Of a stretch of 64,000 nucleotides of DNA, positions 38,601-47,845 are shown piece after piece. Position 1 is the first letter of the stretch; every line of letters begins with the position of its first letter. The notes beneath the pieces are model-generated. The model was not told the origin of the DNA and searched no databases. It saw only the letters and a list, made by a program, of their open reading frames with translations. The stretch is from positions 15,461,195-15,525,194 of the forward strand of contig NC_047068.1 of NCBI RefSeq assembly GCF_902459465.1, in the 5' to 3' direction. The translations under genes and the position numbers were made by a program. Origin of the DNA: Asterias rubens. Its lineage: Eukaryota > Echinodermata > Asteroidea > Forcipulatida > Asteriidae.

Positions 38601-41600
38601 CATATTTGCCAGCACAGGCTGTATACACCCACGGGAGCTGAGGTGGATTAAGGAATGAAATGGCCCAGTGATCAGGGTAATAATGGTGGAAGTGCTTTGA
38701 AACATGGTGTATAAAGCACTATATAAAAACCGATTATTATAATTATTATTATATTACTTTTATGTGAAATGTCTTTAAAACTAATTTATACTTGATTGAA
38801 CCACACTGTAAACAGCACCAAGTGTAAGCTTACCTGACCAATCTTAGTATACTTTCTTATCATTTGAAGAGATGCTACATCATTTGATCATAATTTCAAT
38901 CATTTTATGCAGGATGGTGGAACCGCCGTCATAGAGAGCGCTATTGCCAGCGTTCTGAAAGAGAAAGGACCAAATTCCTCGGTAAATAATGATCAGGAAC
39001 TACAAAGTTCTATGTCCTCAGTTTTGTCCAACAATTGACTCCTGGTCTGGTGCCACATTATTTGTTTGTAAACTTCCCCCATCCGAACAAAAATGACCTG
39101 ATATTTGTGCGACCCGAAACCTAAAAGGCACTGGATACCTTTGGTAAATGTCAGAGACCAGTATTCTCACTTGGTGTTTCCCCACGTATGCACAAAATAA
39201 CAACTCTATGCAAATTTGTGCTCAATTGGTCATCAGTTTCGCAAAGAAATTACCTCTTTCTCAAAAGCTATACATTGTATTACTTAAAGGGTATATGTAC
39301 TTTTTCCTAACAAAAAACACAATGTCCACAGATTTACATTAAACTTACTCAGTTTGAAGATTATGATAGTAGAAAGCTTCCCTTGAAATTTTACTTACTG
39401 AGGTGCTGTAGTTTTTGAGAAATGAGTAAAAGTAATAAGTTTCGTCTCAGTTTTAGCATGTAAAAATGTATTAACCAGTTATGCTATGGTTATTGGTATA
39501 ATATCATAACTGGTTAAGGGGATTTTTTTTACGAGCTAAAATAATTTTGGTCTTTTGAGACGAAAATTATTTTGTGACTTGTTTTACTCATATCTCAAAA
39601 ACTACGCAACCTCAGTTAGTAATATTTGAAGGGAAGAATTCCACTATCATTATCTTCAAACCCTGTAAGTTTTTGTAAAAGTACCCGAATCCTTTAAGAG
39701 GGAGCCGTTTCTCACAATGTTTTGTACTATCAACAGCTCGTCTTTGCTCATTGCAAGTGAGTTTTTATGCTAACAACTATTTTGTATATTATTGGTGACA
39801 AACTCTGTTTTGTTCTTTTCCTTCTGCTCTGCTTGTACTTCTCTTCATCTTGCCGTTAATTGTCTTAAAGACATACAAGGTAAGTTTCATTATCGTTTAG
39901 CTGTACTTGCTCACCGTTTCACTCATTTTTATCATTCATCATCATCAACCAAGATTCCATTCACAATGTCATGCAATTGGAGCGTCCTCAATTGCAGACT
40001 CTGTATGTCTTTTTATCTCTTTTATCATTACAAATATAAATATATAAAAAATAAGGATTAAGGCATGGGTGTCACCACTTGGAGCCTGGTTGCTAGAGCA
40101 GAGTGCACTACCTTCTCAACTTTTTACGAAGCAATTATGGTTAAGTGCCTTGCCCAAGGGCACAAGTGTCATGACAAGGTATCGACCCCAAAATCTGCTG
40201 CGTACAATGGACTTGCAACCTGTCCAGGAGAAATTAGAATATTCTCAGTCATTTAATGTCAATGAAACCAGATATAAACACCAGCCTGATTGAGCCCCTT
40301 TCTTAAAGTGATTTGTTGGGCGATGACATTTACGGACGGTTATCTACATCAGTGATAATTTGATCTCTCTGGAAAACAGTCAATTACGAGGAATGTAAGG
40401 ACAAAAAAAGATAATGAGATTTGAGAAAACTGCCAACTCATGGGGCTTTTTCAATAATAGCCCATTACAATATGAAAACAGCAATTACCTTGGAATGTGT
40501 TGTCTTTTTTTCCCCATTTTGCTTTGAGGTCGAGTTTAAATTTCTCAAATTGCGGTGTACGTTGGCAGTTTTGTTCGTCATTAATGCAAAAGAAAATAGT
40601 GAACAAAGATCAACAGTATAGGCAGCAAGTGTAGAATTAAACAAAGAAGTTAGGTTGGACCTTTAGGGATCTCTGTAATATTATAATTTTTTTTTAATTT
40701 GAGGCCTACTACAAATAACAAATATCCTAGAAACAAAGAAGCCAAACGGACACCCCTGATTTGAGAGATACTAAATATAAATGTTTTGTTGACTAGTTAT
40801 AAGAAATTTTTCTTGTGGTCCATTGCTCTGCTGCGGCTTTCCAGATTGTATCGTAAACTTTTGCGTGATCCCTTGCTATAAATGACAGGTCGAGGTTGAA
40901 AGGCCTGAACAAAGATTTTAACAAAAAAAGGAGATCGCCAACATTAGAGCTGCATGTAGATAGCTCAGTAGAGTGCCGTCGGTACATTACCGTAATCCGA
41001 TGGTCGCAGGTTCAAATCACACTCTATCATATTTGTCTCTGTTCAACCTGAAATTATTTAGCATTAACCAACTCATTTTCAGTTGTGATCTATTACTTGA
41101 AACAAAAATGGAATATTTTAAGAGTTAAATTTGTTGTCGCAACTAAGTGAAACAACTTATTGCCATTGATGTTTTCACTCCATTGTTGAAAGGATGTGTA
41201 CCTTGAGTTGGGGGAGACGAATCTTATTACGTGGGAATCATCAGACGAAGACACAGTCTTCATGAAGCACTGCTACCCAGAAATCTCCTCATGCGGCCGG
41301 AGGACGGATGCTCTTCTATATTTTGCTTATGTTGCTGGGTAAGCGTCAACCAGGGCCCAATTTCATAGAGCTGCTTGAGCAACAACTATTGCTTAACAAA
41401 TTTCTGCTTAAAAGAACACGTTGCCTTGGATCAGTCGAGTTGGTCTTTGAAAAGCGTTTGTAACCGTTTTTTTATGAAATGCATATGGTTAGATAGATAA
41501 TTTAAAAGTAGAATATAATGATCCACACAAACATGTCGCGAAATTGCACGGTTTTCCTTTTACCTCATCGACTAACACGGTCAGCCCTTTGTGGATGGCC

Positions 41601-42604
41601 GACCGTGTTAGTTCGCACAGTAAAAGGAAAACCACGCAATTTTGAGGCACATTTGTGTGGATCATTGTATTCTACTTTTACAACATCTTTCCAACCATAT
41701 GCATTTTATATAAAACGGTTACAAACGCTTATTATAGACCAACTCGTCCGATCCAAGGCAACGTGTTCCTTAACAGGAATGAGCACGATACCAGTCACAA
41801 ATTGTACGTGTGACATTGTAGTTTAGCTGGTAACTTGTTCTGAAAAGCATTGAGGTGCTTAGCTACTTTTTGTGCTTAAGCAGCTCTATGAAATTGGACC
41901 GCCCAGGCCTGGAATGTCATCTTTAAAAAGGCCAGGCCATTTTCATTTTTGCAAAGGGCAGACATGAAAACTTTTTCCTTGTTTTGGGGTACTCTGACAA
42001 ACGGTTGTAGAACTTCGACCTCATCAAGAGGGCAAGGCCATTTTCATTTTGCCAAAGGACACTTGGGTTGGAAAGTCTTAAAGTCTATCGGAAACCTTTG
42101 AAGGGGCACCAAGGCTAAGACCAGGGGCAGTAGAGGCCAAGACCTCCGGGGCTTCTGTGTAATTCCAGTCCAAGTCAACCCTAGACTTTTAGAGAAACTA
42201 ATGTTGTGATAGCGAAATTCACTGACACCCAGTAGCTAGTAGCTCTCCACAAGGGAAGACTTCTCTCTCGAGATCACTGCTCTCGCACAAGGTAGCCTGT
42301 TCTCGAAAGCAGTAGACTCTGAAGGTCATCACCATTGACTCGGGTATCGCAGAGAGAGTCGGAACACTATCATTGCGACAAACAATTAATTGGTCTGTAA
42401 ATTTACGTTTTTTACAATTTATTTTTAACTGACAAAGTGTAACAAGGGCAAAATGGAATGCTGAATTTTCTTCATTCATTCGGACCAATTTCTTTAGACA
42501 ATCAATAAATAATGCATTTTGTTTACAAATGTTTCAGTGACACCACATGCACCATTTCCAAGCAGTTCAAATGCTACGTTTACTTCGCCAACTGTGACCA
42601 AGAG
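26645..42604 (+). CDS. RUN domain, PDZ-like and PTB/PID adaptor protein, 5' 15 exons (3' end not found)
   Basis: Fifteen plus-strand exons with consistent phases: 26645-26681, 27270-27377, 27963-28044, 29926-29977, 32019-32126, 33287-33335, 33616-33674, 34387-34536, 36067-36138, 36582-36638, 36814-36977, 38063-38108, 38913-38981, 41193-41338, 42538-42604. They encode 422 residues from MAMRDPLLSKLK. Residues from about 10 to 165 look like a RUN domain (LCETLECILRKGLK; VFGLYKRDYWCWMES; KSHQGRGRFLIRICLNKK). Residues of about 187-258 look like a PDZ fold (KDLGIVIRHI, then VKEDSVASH, IEPGDILDELYG, WPVYLSVIK). From about 313 there is a PTB/PID domain (SVYKVKYVGCAGVG, ESAIASVLKEKG, YPEISSCGRRTDALLYFAYV, FKCYVYFANCDQE). 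The final PTB helix must lie in a further exon. RUN domains bind small GTPases and motors, and PTB domains bind NPxY-type tails, so a membrane-traffic or signalling adaptor is inferred. I cannot assign an orthologue name. Confidence 0.88.
27455..27582. mobile_element. Foldback element in RUN-gene intron 2
   Basis: GGTTTATATTTCCTGCGAAT at the left is mirrored by ATTCGCAGGAAGTATGAACC at the right, with GCGAAGTG / CTTCAC continuing the arms. About 125 bp, no coding content. Confidence 0.7.
28298..28460 (+). mobile_element. MITE family A, 5' half, diverged
   Basis: TTAAAGGCACTGG opens the copy, followed by GGCAATTGTCAAAGACCAGT, CATTAATGCATAAAATAACA and TTGATTGGTCTTTGAAGCTGC, all family A landmarks. 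The 3' half is missing. Confidence 0.65.
28877..29059 (-). mobile_element. Repeat family F copy
   Basis: Flanked by CAGGCTTGAT and AAGCCTGA. The interior reads GGCAATGGAGGCAATCGCC, GGTCATTGCCTTTGTGCCCT, TGAAATGCTCCAGTAGAAAT and GGAGAAAATGCCTTGGTGCC. Plus-strand copies are at 47196-47369 and 60282-60489, with pieces near 31605-31690 and 61855-62015. Ends of the form CAGGCCT...AGGCCTG suggest a short inverted-repeat element. Confidence 0.65.
30395..30830 (+). mobile_element. tRNA-like repeat interrupted by MITE family C
   Basis: The left part (ACTGATGTGTGTAAAGCACG, GTGTACTCAGTACTTTCC) and right part (GATGTCTCACTC, GGCAGTTCAAATCCTATG, CCGCAACAATTTAATACG) match the repeat at 859-1176. Between them a family C element is inserted (30516-30730). 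Removing it rejoins the repeat at the expected place. Confidence 0.65.
30516..30730. mobile_element. MITE family C, complete, nested in a tRNA-like repeat
   Basis: Terminal repeats GGGCCAATTTCATAGAGC and GCATCTCTATGAAATTGGGCCC. Subterminal arms GAAATTTCTTCCTTGATAAA / TTTAACAAGGAAGAAATTTC and GGATTACCAACCAAATTTC / GAAATTTGGTTGGTAATCC show it is almost wholly palindromic. Confidence 0.75.
32963..33055. mobile_element. Foldback element in RUN-gene intron 5
   Basis: GGCCTGACATTTCAACCCTA then GCAGAGTC at the left pair with GACTCTGC and AAGGGTTGAAACGTCAGGCC at the right. A diverged single arm occurs at about 50155-50215 (CTGCTAGGGTCGAAACATCA). Confidence 0.7.
33733..33850. mobile_element. Foldback element FB1, diverged, in RUN-gene intron 7
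   Basis: GTCGGAATCGGGGCTTACAG at the left and AGCTGCTGCTGCTAGTTTGA with AACGGCC at the right resemble the 3611-3740 element. The short ORF across it (33734-33994) is not coding. Confidence 0.5.
33910..34178 (+). mobile_element. MITE family B copy in RUN-gene intron 7
   Basis: AAACGTTGCCTTGGATCGGA opens and TCCGATCC-like ACCGATCCAAGGCAACGTGT closes the copy, followed by TTCC and TTAA at 34179-34182. The interior matches 10643-10963 (ACTCCCATAAATGGCCGAC, GTCGACGAGGTAAAAGGAAA, GGATCATTGTATTCTACG). The left end carries a small alteration (GAACACTTAGAGGG). Confidence 0.75.
34949..36049 (+). repeat. 57-bp minisatellite in RUN-gene intron 8, about 19 units
   Basis: The unit contains TAGTTTTCATTCTGTTTCTC then TGCTCACCAGCCC and TATAATCTACA(C/G)ATGTAAATGG. 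The array fills the intron between exon 8 (ends 34536) and exon 9 (starts 36067), stopping 17 bp before that acceptor. Units alternate ACACATG and ACAGATG variants, and a block with CAATATTCTACAG occurs twice, so there is higher-order structure. Each unit contains a pyrimidine tract plus CAG that looks like a 3' splice site. The 407-codon minus-strand ORF across it exists only because 57 is divisible by 3. Confidence 0.95.
37383..37550 (+). mobile_element. MITE family D copy in RUN-gene intron 11
   Basis: CCGATTTCACGAAACGCTAG at the left and TAAAATCGACG at the right. The interior has ATCCTATCTTGAGTTAGGAT, TTATGATGGGTTCAAAGTG and TCCTAAGATTAATGCTAGG. Same family as 51755-51917 and the half copy at 13845-13925. 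It is related in style to 49713-49866. Confidence 0.65.
38406..38757 (+). mobile_element. tRNA-derived SINE with L2/CR1-like tail in RUN-gene intron 12
   Basis: The head has GTGTGTCGAGCGGATAAGAG (box A-like) and GTGGTTTCGAACCCCGG (box B-like). The body contains TTCACCGAGGGGTATATGGG and CACGGGAGCTGAGGTGGATT. The 3' end reads GTATAAAGCACTATATAAAA followed by ATTATTATAATTATTATTA, a tail typical of SINEs mobilised by L2/CR1 LINEs. Confidence 0.7.
39122..39800 (+). mobile_element. MITE family A copy split by another TTAA MITE
   Basis: The left portion (AAAGGCACTGGATACCTTTG, TATGCACAAAATAACAACTC, CTCAATTGGTCATC) and the right portion (GAGGGAGCCGTTTCTCACAA, TTTTATGCTAACAACTATTT) are family A. They are separated by the element at 39288-39693. 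Confidence 0.75.
39288..39693 (+). mobile_element. TTAA-flanked MITE nested in a family A copy
   Basis: TTAA at 39284-39287 and 39694-39697 flank terminal repeats AGGGTATATGTACTTTTTCC and AAAAGTACCCGAATCCT. An internal inverted pair (ACTGAGGTGCTGTAGTTTTTG / AAAAACTACGCAACCTCAGT) extends the symmetry. Excising it restores the TTAAGAGGGAGC context seen intact in another family A copy at about 46113-46124. Confidence 0.8.
40065..40215 (+). mobile_element. SINE body fragment in RUN-gene intron 13
   Basis: Contains GAAGCAATTATGGTTAAGTG, CCTTGCCCAAGGGCACAAGT and GTCATGACAAGGTATCGACC, a conserved SINE body also seen at 11880-12030. No tail found. Confidence 0.55.
40957..41028 (+). mobile_element. 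tRNA-like sequence (pseudo-tRNA or SINE head)
   Basis: TAGATAGCTCAGTAGAGTGC resembles a box A and GTCGCAGGTTCAAATCACAC a box B at tRNA-like spacing, with an acceptor-like GATAG/CTATC pairing. The D-arm and anticodon arm do not fold convincingly, so I do not call a functional tRNA. Confidence 0.4.
41353..41905. mobile_element. MITE family C copy containing a nested family B MITE
   Basis: GGGCCCAATTTCATAGAGCT at the left and AGCTCTATGAAATTGGACC at the right bound it. Family B (41412-41769) is inserted at a TTAA inside it. Confidence 0.75.
41412..41769 (+). mobile_element. MITE family B nested at TTAA in family C
   Basis: TTAA at 41408-41411 and 41770-41773. Terminal repeats AAGAACACGTTGCCTTGGAT and CCAAGGCAACGTGTTCC. 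A central palindrome (CTAACACGGTCAG / CCGTGTTAG) is present. Excision leaves TTTCTGCTTAACAGGAATGA, an uninterrupted family C sequence. Confidence 0.8.
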
Positions 42605-42658
42605 GTGAGTGACCTTTCTTGTTTATTTCCCACATCCTAAAAGAAATTGTGATAAACA

Positions 42659-43124
42659 GGGCCCTATTTCATATTTCATTTTTATGCCAAGTAAAAAATA
42701 AGCAGGATACCAGTCAAAGATGGGACATGAAGTTTTGGCTGGTAAGCATGATTTTGTTCTGCTTAGCTGCTTTCTGTGCTTAAAGGCACTGGACACTATT
42801 GGTAATTACTCAAAATAATTATTGGCATAAAACCTTACTTGATAACGAGTAATGGAGAGCTGTTGATTGTATAAAACACTGTGTGAAACGGCTCCCTCTG
42901 AAGTAACATAGTTTTCGAGAAAGAAGTAATTTTCCAAAAATTTGATTCCATGACCTCAGAATGAGATGGTGAGGTCTCGAAATCAAGCATCTGAAAGCAC
43001 ACAACTTCGTGTGACAATTTAGTTATTTTATGCATATGTTGAGATACACTAAGTGAGAAGACTGGTCTTTGAAAATTACAAATAGTGTCCAATGTCTTTA
43101 AGCAGCTCTATGAAATGGGCCTGC
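42659..43124. mobile_element. MITE family C copy containing a nested family A MITE
   Basis: GGGCCCTATTTCATATTTC opens and CAGCTCTATGAAATGGGCC closes the element. Family A is inserted between TGTGC and GCAGCTCTATG at TTAA. Confidence 0.75.
42784..43097 (-). mobile_element. MITE family A nested at TTAA in family C
   Basis: TTAA duplications at 42780-42783 and 43098-43101. Ends AGGCACTGGACACTATTGGT and CAAATAGTGTCCAATGTCT. The interior is in the reverse orientation (ACCTTACTTGATAACGAGTA, GGCTCCCTCTGAAGTAACAT). Removing it gives CTGTGCTTAAGCAGCTCTAT, exactly the family C end. Confidence 0.85.
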
Positions 43125-43308
43125 TGGTTTATTCAGGTTGATTTACTTGTGTTATCTCTGTGGACCCCATCCCCAGTTCAAATCCTGCATCGAATCGAAG
43201 CTTTGTCAGTTGTTTGGGTCAACTCCTAAACAAGCTACGTTTGTTTTTGGCCATTTTGGATTTATTCTAAGACCATGAAATGGTTACTTTGTTGTCTGCT
43301 ATTTGTCC

Positions 43309-43445
43309 TGGGGCGGATTGCAATAAAACGGTCCTAGTCAGCGGTCTAAGACCAGTCAGTTATAGCCAGCTATCTGCCTTAGACAGTCTTAGCTTAGTCA
43401 GTCATTAAGCCTGTTACAATAAACCGGTCTTAGATAAGTCCGCGA
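43309..43445. mobile_element. Short inverted-repeat element (AAAACGGTCCTAG type)
   Basis: GGATTGCAATAAAACGGTCC, TAGTCAGCGGTCTAAGACCA and TTACAATAAACCGGTCTTAG form imperfect direct and inverted copies of GGTCTTAG. It is similar in style to the family D MITEs. Confidence 0.45.
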
Positions 43446-44310
43446 AAGTAATGCAATTCAAACAAATGTCCCATAATACTTAGCACATCTACAGAACTTC
43501 CAACTCTCCCTTAAAAAAAAAACAATCTTTCCATTTTCTGATTAAAAGCTTTTTGAAGAACTTTTTTCTTGTTACGTTGAGTGTAGTTCTAATTATCTCC
43601 TTGATTTGTTATATCCAATCTCCCTGATTGCCAGATGTAAAAAGTTTGAATCTCTGAACAGCAATATTTGATTGGCTGTTGAAAGTTGTGTCATACCTTG
43701 GTTATGACCAATGGTAGGCTCACATACATGTCTTCATATGTTGACTTTGGACAATGAGTTATTGTTGAAAAAGGAAAACAAAATAAAAACTACCCGTTTC
43801 TAAGAAAAGAACACTGCACTTTTGTAGACGATTCACAAAACACCTGCTTATTCAAGTGTACGCTGCCTGGAGAGAGCCATTACAGAGCACCTTTAACATG
43901 CCTGAAGTGATTAAATTGAGGTTAAGCACGGATCTTTTATCACAAACAATTCCTCCATTTACGACGACGTACTTTTTGTCCCCCTGAATCTATTGCTATA
44001 AATTCAGGAGCTTAATGGTACTTAACAACGCATCAACACATTTGTAACCTTGACAACTGGCTGTATCTATATGCTGACTATCGTCAATATTGCTGCTCAG
44101 TGCTATAAAATGACTGAGTGTTGACGATGGTCTAAAAGGCATGAAGAACTGAAATGTTAGAAGGGGAGGGGTGAGGGCTGCAGCTGAAAAATGGGTAGAG
44201 GAGGGATGGTGGAAACCCCAAAGGTTTGTAGCATTACCCTCTGTTGGGTTCCCTGTACCCATTTTATCTAGAAGGGGTGGGGAGGGCTCAATTTCAAAGA
44301 GCGGATTTCT

Positions 44311-44636
44311 TGTACTGGTACTCACACTTTGAGATCCAAGTACTTGGTACTTGTCTGTTGAACTCAGTACTCAATATCAGAATAATTGGTACTTGGCACT
44401 TGTACTCATACTGGGAGATCCAAGTACTTGGCTGTTGGACTCGGTACTCGATTATCATAAATACTTAGTACTTAGACACTTGTACTTTTATTTGAAAATC
44501 CAAGTACTTGGTACTTAATATCAGAATACTTGGTACTCGCACTTCTCCCATACCCTACTCGGAGATGCAAGTACTTGGTACTTTGTGGACTCAGTACTTG
44601 GACACTCACCCTAGTACTCAGTAGTACTTTAATTGA
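44311..44636. repeat. Degenerate tandem repeat rich in AAGTACTTGG
   Basis: Four units of about 70-85 bp each begin GAGATCCAAGTACTTGG and then carry GGTACTT, CTCAGTACTC and ATATCAGAATA variants. AGTACT palindromes recur throughout. No coding frame is kept. Confidence 0.75.
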
Positions 44637-44944
44637 CCTTCAACTCAAAAGTAAAACGACAACACTGAGTGCTATTCCCAAACCTCTTATTCTTCTTTGA
44701 ACAAAATTGCCAAACTAGAAACCTTGCTATTTTGCTAAAACCCATTAGGGTCAGTCTTGGTGTAGAACTAAATAGCATCAAATGAGATTCTATACAAACA
44801 GGATGCTGTGCTTACAATCACCAAATAGTTCTGCAAATTAAACCCTTCATATCTTAAATGATTACCCCAAACAATGACAGCGGAATTCCTTTGCAAATCA
44901 CCAAGCTGAAGCAGCATAATTGGAAATATAAAAAAAAAAATGAG

Positions 44945-45425
44945 AACCACATTAGACTACAGAACTTTTTGTTTTTGGAGATTGGGCCGAGCTTGAGAAG
45001 ATTTTTTACAAACTTTTAAAAAAATCATGGAATTAACCTTTAGAATCGAAATATAAATATGTGTGCTTTAAAGAGAAAATGTAATTAAAGAGAAAAGTAA
45101 ATAAATCCATATATTAGACTACTGTTTTTTAACTTTTTTGGTAGATTGGGTGGAGCTTGTAGAAGATTTTATACAAACTTTTATAAAAACATGGAATAGC
45201 CCTTTAGAATTGAAACAATAATGATTGTGCTTTCAAGAGAAAATTTTATAAAAAATAATCCAATATATTAGACTATTTGTTTTCATGTGTTAGATTTGGC
45301 CGAGCTTTCAGAAAATTTTACACAAACTTTTATAAAATCATGGGATTGCCCTTTAAAATTGAAATATAAATAAGTGTGCTTTAAAAAGAGAATGTATAGA
45401 TACATCAAATATATATCTTATATAT
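44945..45425. repeat. Three tandem copies of a roughly 160-bp unit
   Basis: Each unit shows GATTGGGCCGAGCTTGAGAA-like sequence, ACAAACTTTTATAAAATCAT, TTTAGAATTGAAATATAAAT, GTGTGCTTTAAAGAGAAAAT and ATATATTAGACTA. Units start near 44968, 45131 and 45280, and are diverged by substitutions and small indels. Confidence 0.75.
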
Positions 45426-46039
45426 TTAGTCGGATTGCCGTGCTTTTTAAAACGTTGGTGGGATGGTGGCAGTTATATTTTCACGGGCCTGGAAACCTGC
45501 TGCTAAATGAAAACATCTAGTTAGGCCACACTGAGTGAGTAGGTCTTGCTCTGAAATCCCCTGTTCATCATTTGCGAAAAGAAATGTAGCAATTAGGAAA
45601 CCCTACAGGATGCAGACATACTTGAACAACTGAGGGAACTTGACAAGACGCTAGTTATGCTAGTAAGGCTTTTCGAATTAGCCTTCTGAGGCCAATCTGG
45701 CCAATTTATCAGACAAAATGTTGGACAAGAGCCAAAGAAAGTCTTATGTATTTATAGTTCAGACAGCAGGACTGTGTAGCTGAAAGCAATTATACTTGAT
45801 TTTCTTTTCTTCAAAACTCAGGCCATGTAGTTAGTATTTTGTAAAAAAGATGCAATTTTGCTGGGATTTAAAAAGAAACATTTTATGTGGAGCATATTTT
45901 TTTTAAACCAGAAATTAGTGTTTGAAATGTGTGAATAATGGAGTTATTTCGTATTGTAATTTTTTGTTTTCCAAGGATTATCTTGATTGAGTACAGTGTT
46001 TTCCTTGTGTGTTGTGGCTGGTGTTTTCAGATCAGCAGA

Positions 46040-46236
46040 GTGTCAAATTCTCAATCTGAGGTCTCAAAATCAAATTTGTGGAAAAATACTACTTTCTCGA
46101 ATCCTACTTCACTTAAGAGGGAGCAGTTTCTCACAATGTTTTATACTATCAACCTCTCCCCTTTACTTGTTACCAAGTAAGGTTTTGTGCTAGTCATTAT
46201 TTTGAGTAATTACCAATAGTGTCCACTGCTTTTAAA
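46040..46236 (+). mobile_element. MITE family A, 3' half
   Basis: CAATCTGAGGTCTCAAAATC, TTAAGAGGGAGCAGTTTCTC, GTTTTATACTATCAACCTCT and the terminal AATTACCAATAGTGTCCACT are present. The 5' half is missing. The short ORFs here are not genes. Confidence 0.75.
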
Positions 46237-47195
46237 TACTTAGGTCCTGTGTATTGTGCAATGCACAAAAAGTAGTACACTTATTGTAAAGAGAATGGGT
46301 TTGCTCCGGCACGTTCTGGCAGCAGTATTCAACCCCTCAAGGTGTTGTATTAATGTCATGGAAGGAATGTCATTCAACTTTCCACAGATTTTAAAAAGTC
46401 CAGTCTTTAAATTATGAATTTGCATCCATTCTTGCACAGTTGCTGATGGGACTCAACTTTGAGATGATATACCATGACTAAATTCACCGCTGAACAAAAT
46501 TAAACAATAAATAATGTAAGAGTTTATCACAACTGTAGACTTTTTTAATGGTCATCTATTCGTCATTTTTCCTAAGCCTGGTATCTTGTGAATAAATAAC
46601 GACATATTTGTAACCAGTTTGAGTGGGGATTTAGGGAGTACTTATTATTGCTGTTATAAAACATGTATGATGCTGTATGTAGAAGCTAAACCTACTTCAT
46701 CCAAACAAGCTCTGATGATCACCAGATAGTTGCTTGAGGGACCTACCTGTTTGCTAACAATGCCCCCACGGTACATTTTCAGCTCATGCTGATCAGTTTT
46801 GTCTCAGGTAAAGAGGATTTGTTGTACATGTTTACAAGCTAACTTTTCTCCCTTTGTGAATACTTTAACAAATACAAAACCCTCTCTTGAGGAAACTGCA
46901 CTGGCCTTTAGTAAACAACTTTAGGGAAAAACTCCCGTCGCGCTTTTGCTTCATAAGCATCTTGGATATGCCAATTAGAACGGGACAAAACATTTTAACC
47001 AAAATAACAACCTGTGACTGAATGGATGTTCAGGGAAGCCCATTCTTACAGTTTCAGTCCTAACATGTCTTTCTTTATCTATCGCTGTGATGGGTATGTT
47101 GCCATGGAAACTGCAGGAAATTGAGATTCTCCGGTGAAAAGAGAACGAACAAAAGACTTGTTGAAATAGCTCGCCTTATCAGTTTGTGAAATGCA

Positions 47196-47369
47196 ACTCA
47201 AGCCTGTATGCTTCGTTTTTGGAAGGGCAAGGGCACCAAAGCATTTTCTCCTGGGTAAAAAGCACCTGAGGAAATTGTAAATTCATACTGTAGCATTTCA
47301 AGGGCACCAAGGCAATGACCGGGGGGGCATAGAGGCAGTCGCCTTCGCTGTCCCCATGAAGTATCAGGC
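47196..47369 (+). mobile_element. Repeat family F copy
   Basis: AAGCCTGTATGCTTCGTTTT, AAGGGCAAGGGCACCAAAGC, GAGGAAATTGTAAATTCATA, AAGGGCACCAAGGCAATGAC and TATCAGGCCTGG match the family F copy at 60282-60489. Confidence 0.65.
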
Positions 47370-47462
47370 CTGGCAGCTGATTCAGCTTATAAAACTGCGA
47401 GTAAAATTTTAAAATCAGTTTTGCAGTCGCTATGAATCTTCGTAAAAGTCTGTTTATTGCTT

Positions 47463-47845
47463 ATAGACCCTGGACACTTTTGGTAATTGTCAGAGACCAA
47501 TTTTCTCATTTGGTGTATCTCAACATATGCACAAATAAACAGACATCTGAAAATTTGAGCTCAATTGGTCTTCAAAGCTGCAAGATAATAATGAAAGAAA
47601 AAAACCTTGTCACACGAAGTTGTGTGCTTTCAGATGCTTGATTTCGAGACCTCAAATTCTAAATCTGAGGTCTCAAAATCAAATTGGTGGATAATTACTT
47701 TCTTGAAAACTACATCACTTCAGAGGGAGCTGTTTCTCACAATGTTTTATACTATAAACCTCTCCCCATTACTCGTTACCAAGTAAGGTTTTATGCTAAT
47801 AGTTATTTTTGAGTAATTACCAATAGTGTCCACTGTCCACTGATT
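47463..47845 (+). mobile_element. MITE family A, near-complete copy
   Basis: GACCCTGGACACTTTTGGTA at the left and ATTACCAATAGTGTCCACTG at the right. The interior keeps all family landmarks, including the palindrome GAGACCTCAAATTC / AATCTGAGGTCTC. The left terminus has lost AGGCA. Confidence 0.8.

Noticed and set aside
40957..41028. Functional tRNA gene
   Set aside because: A- and B-box-like motifs are present, but the stems do not close into a cloverleaf. Similar box-B fragments recur throughout the window as SINE pieces. The same reasoning applies to 996-1012, 49092-49162 and 63100-63140.
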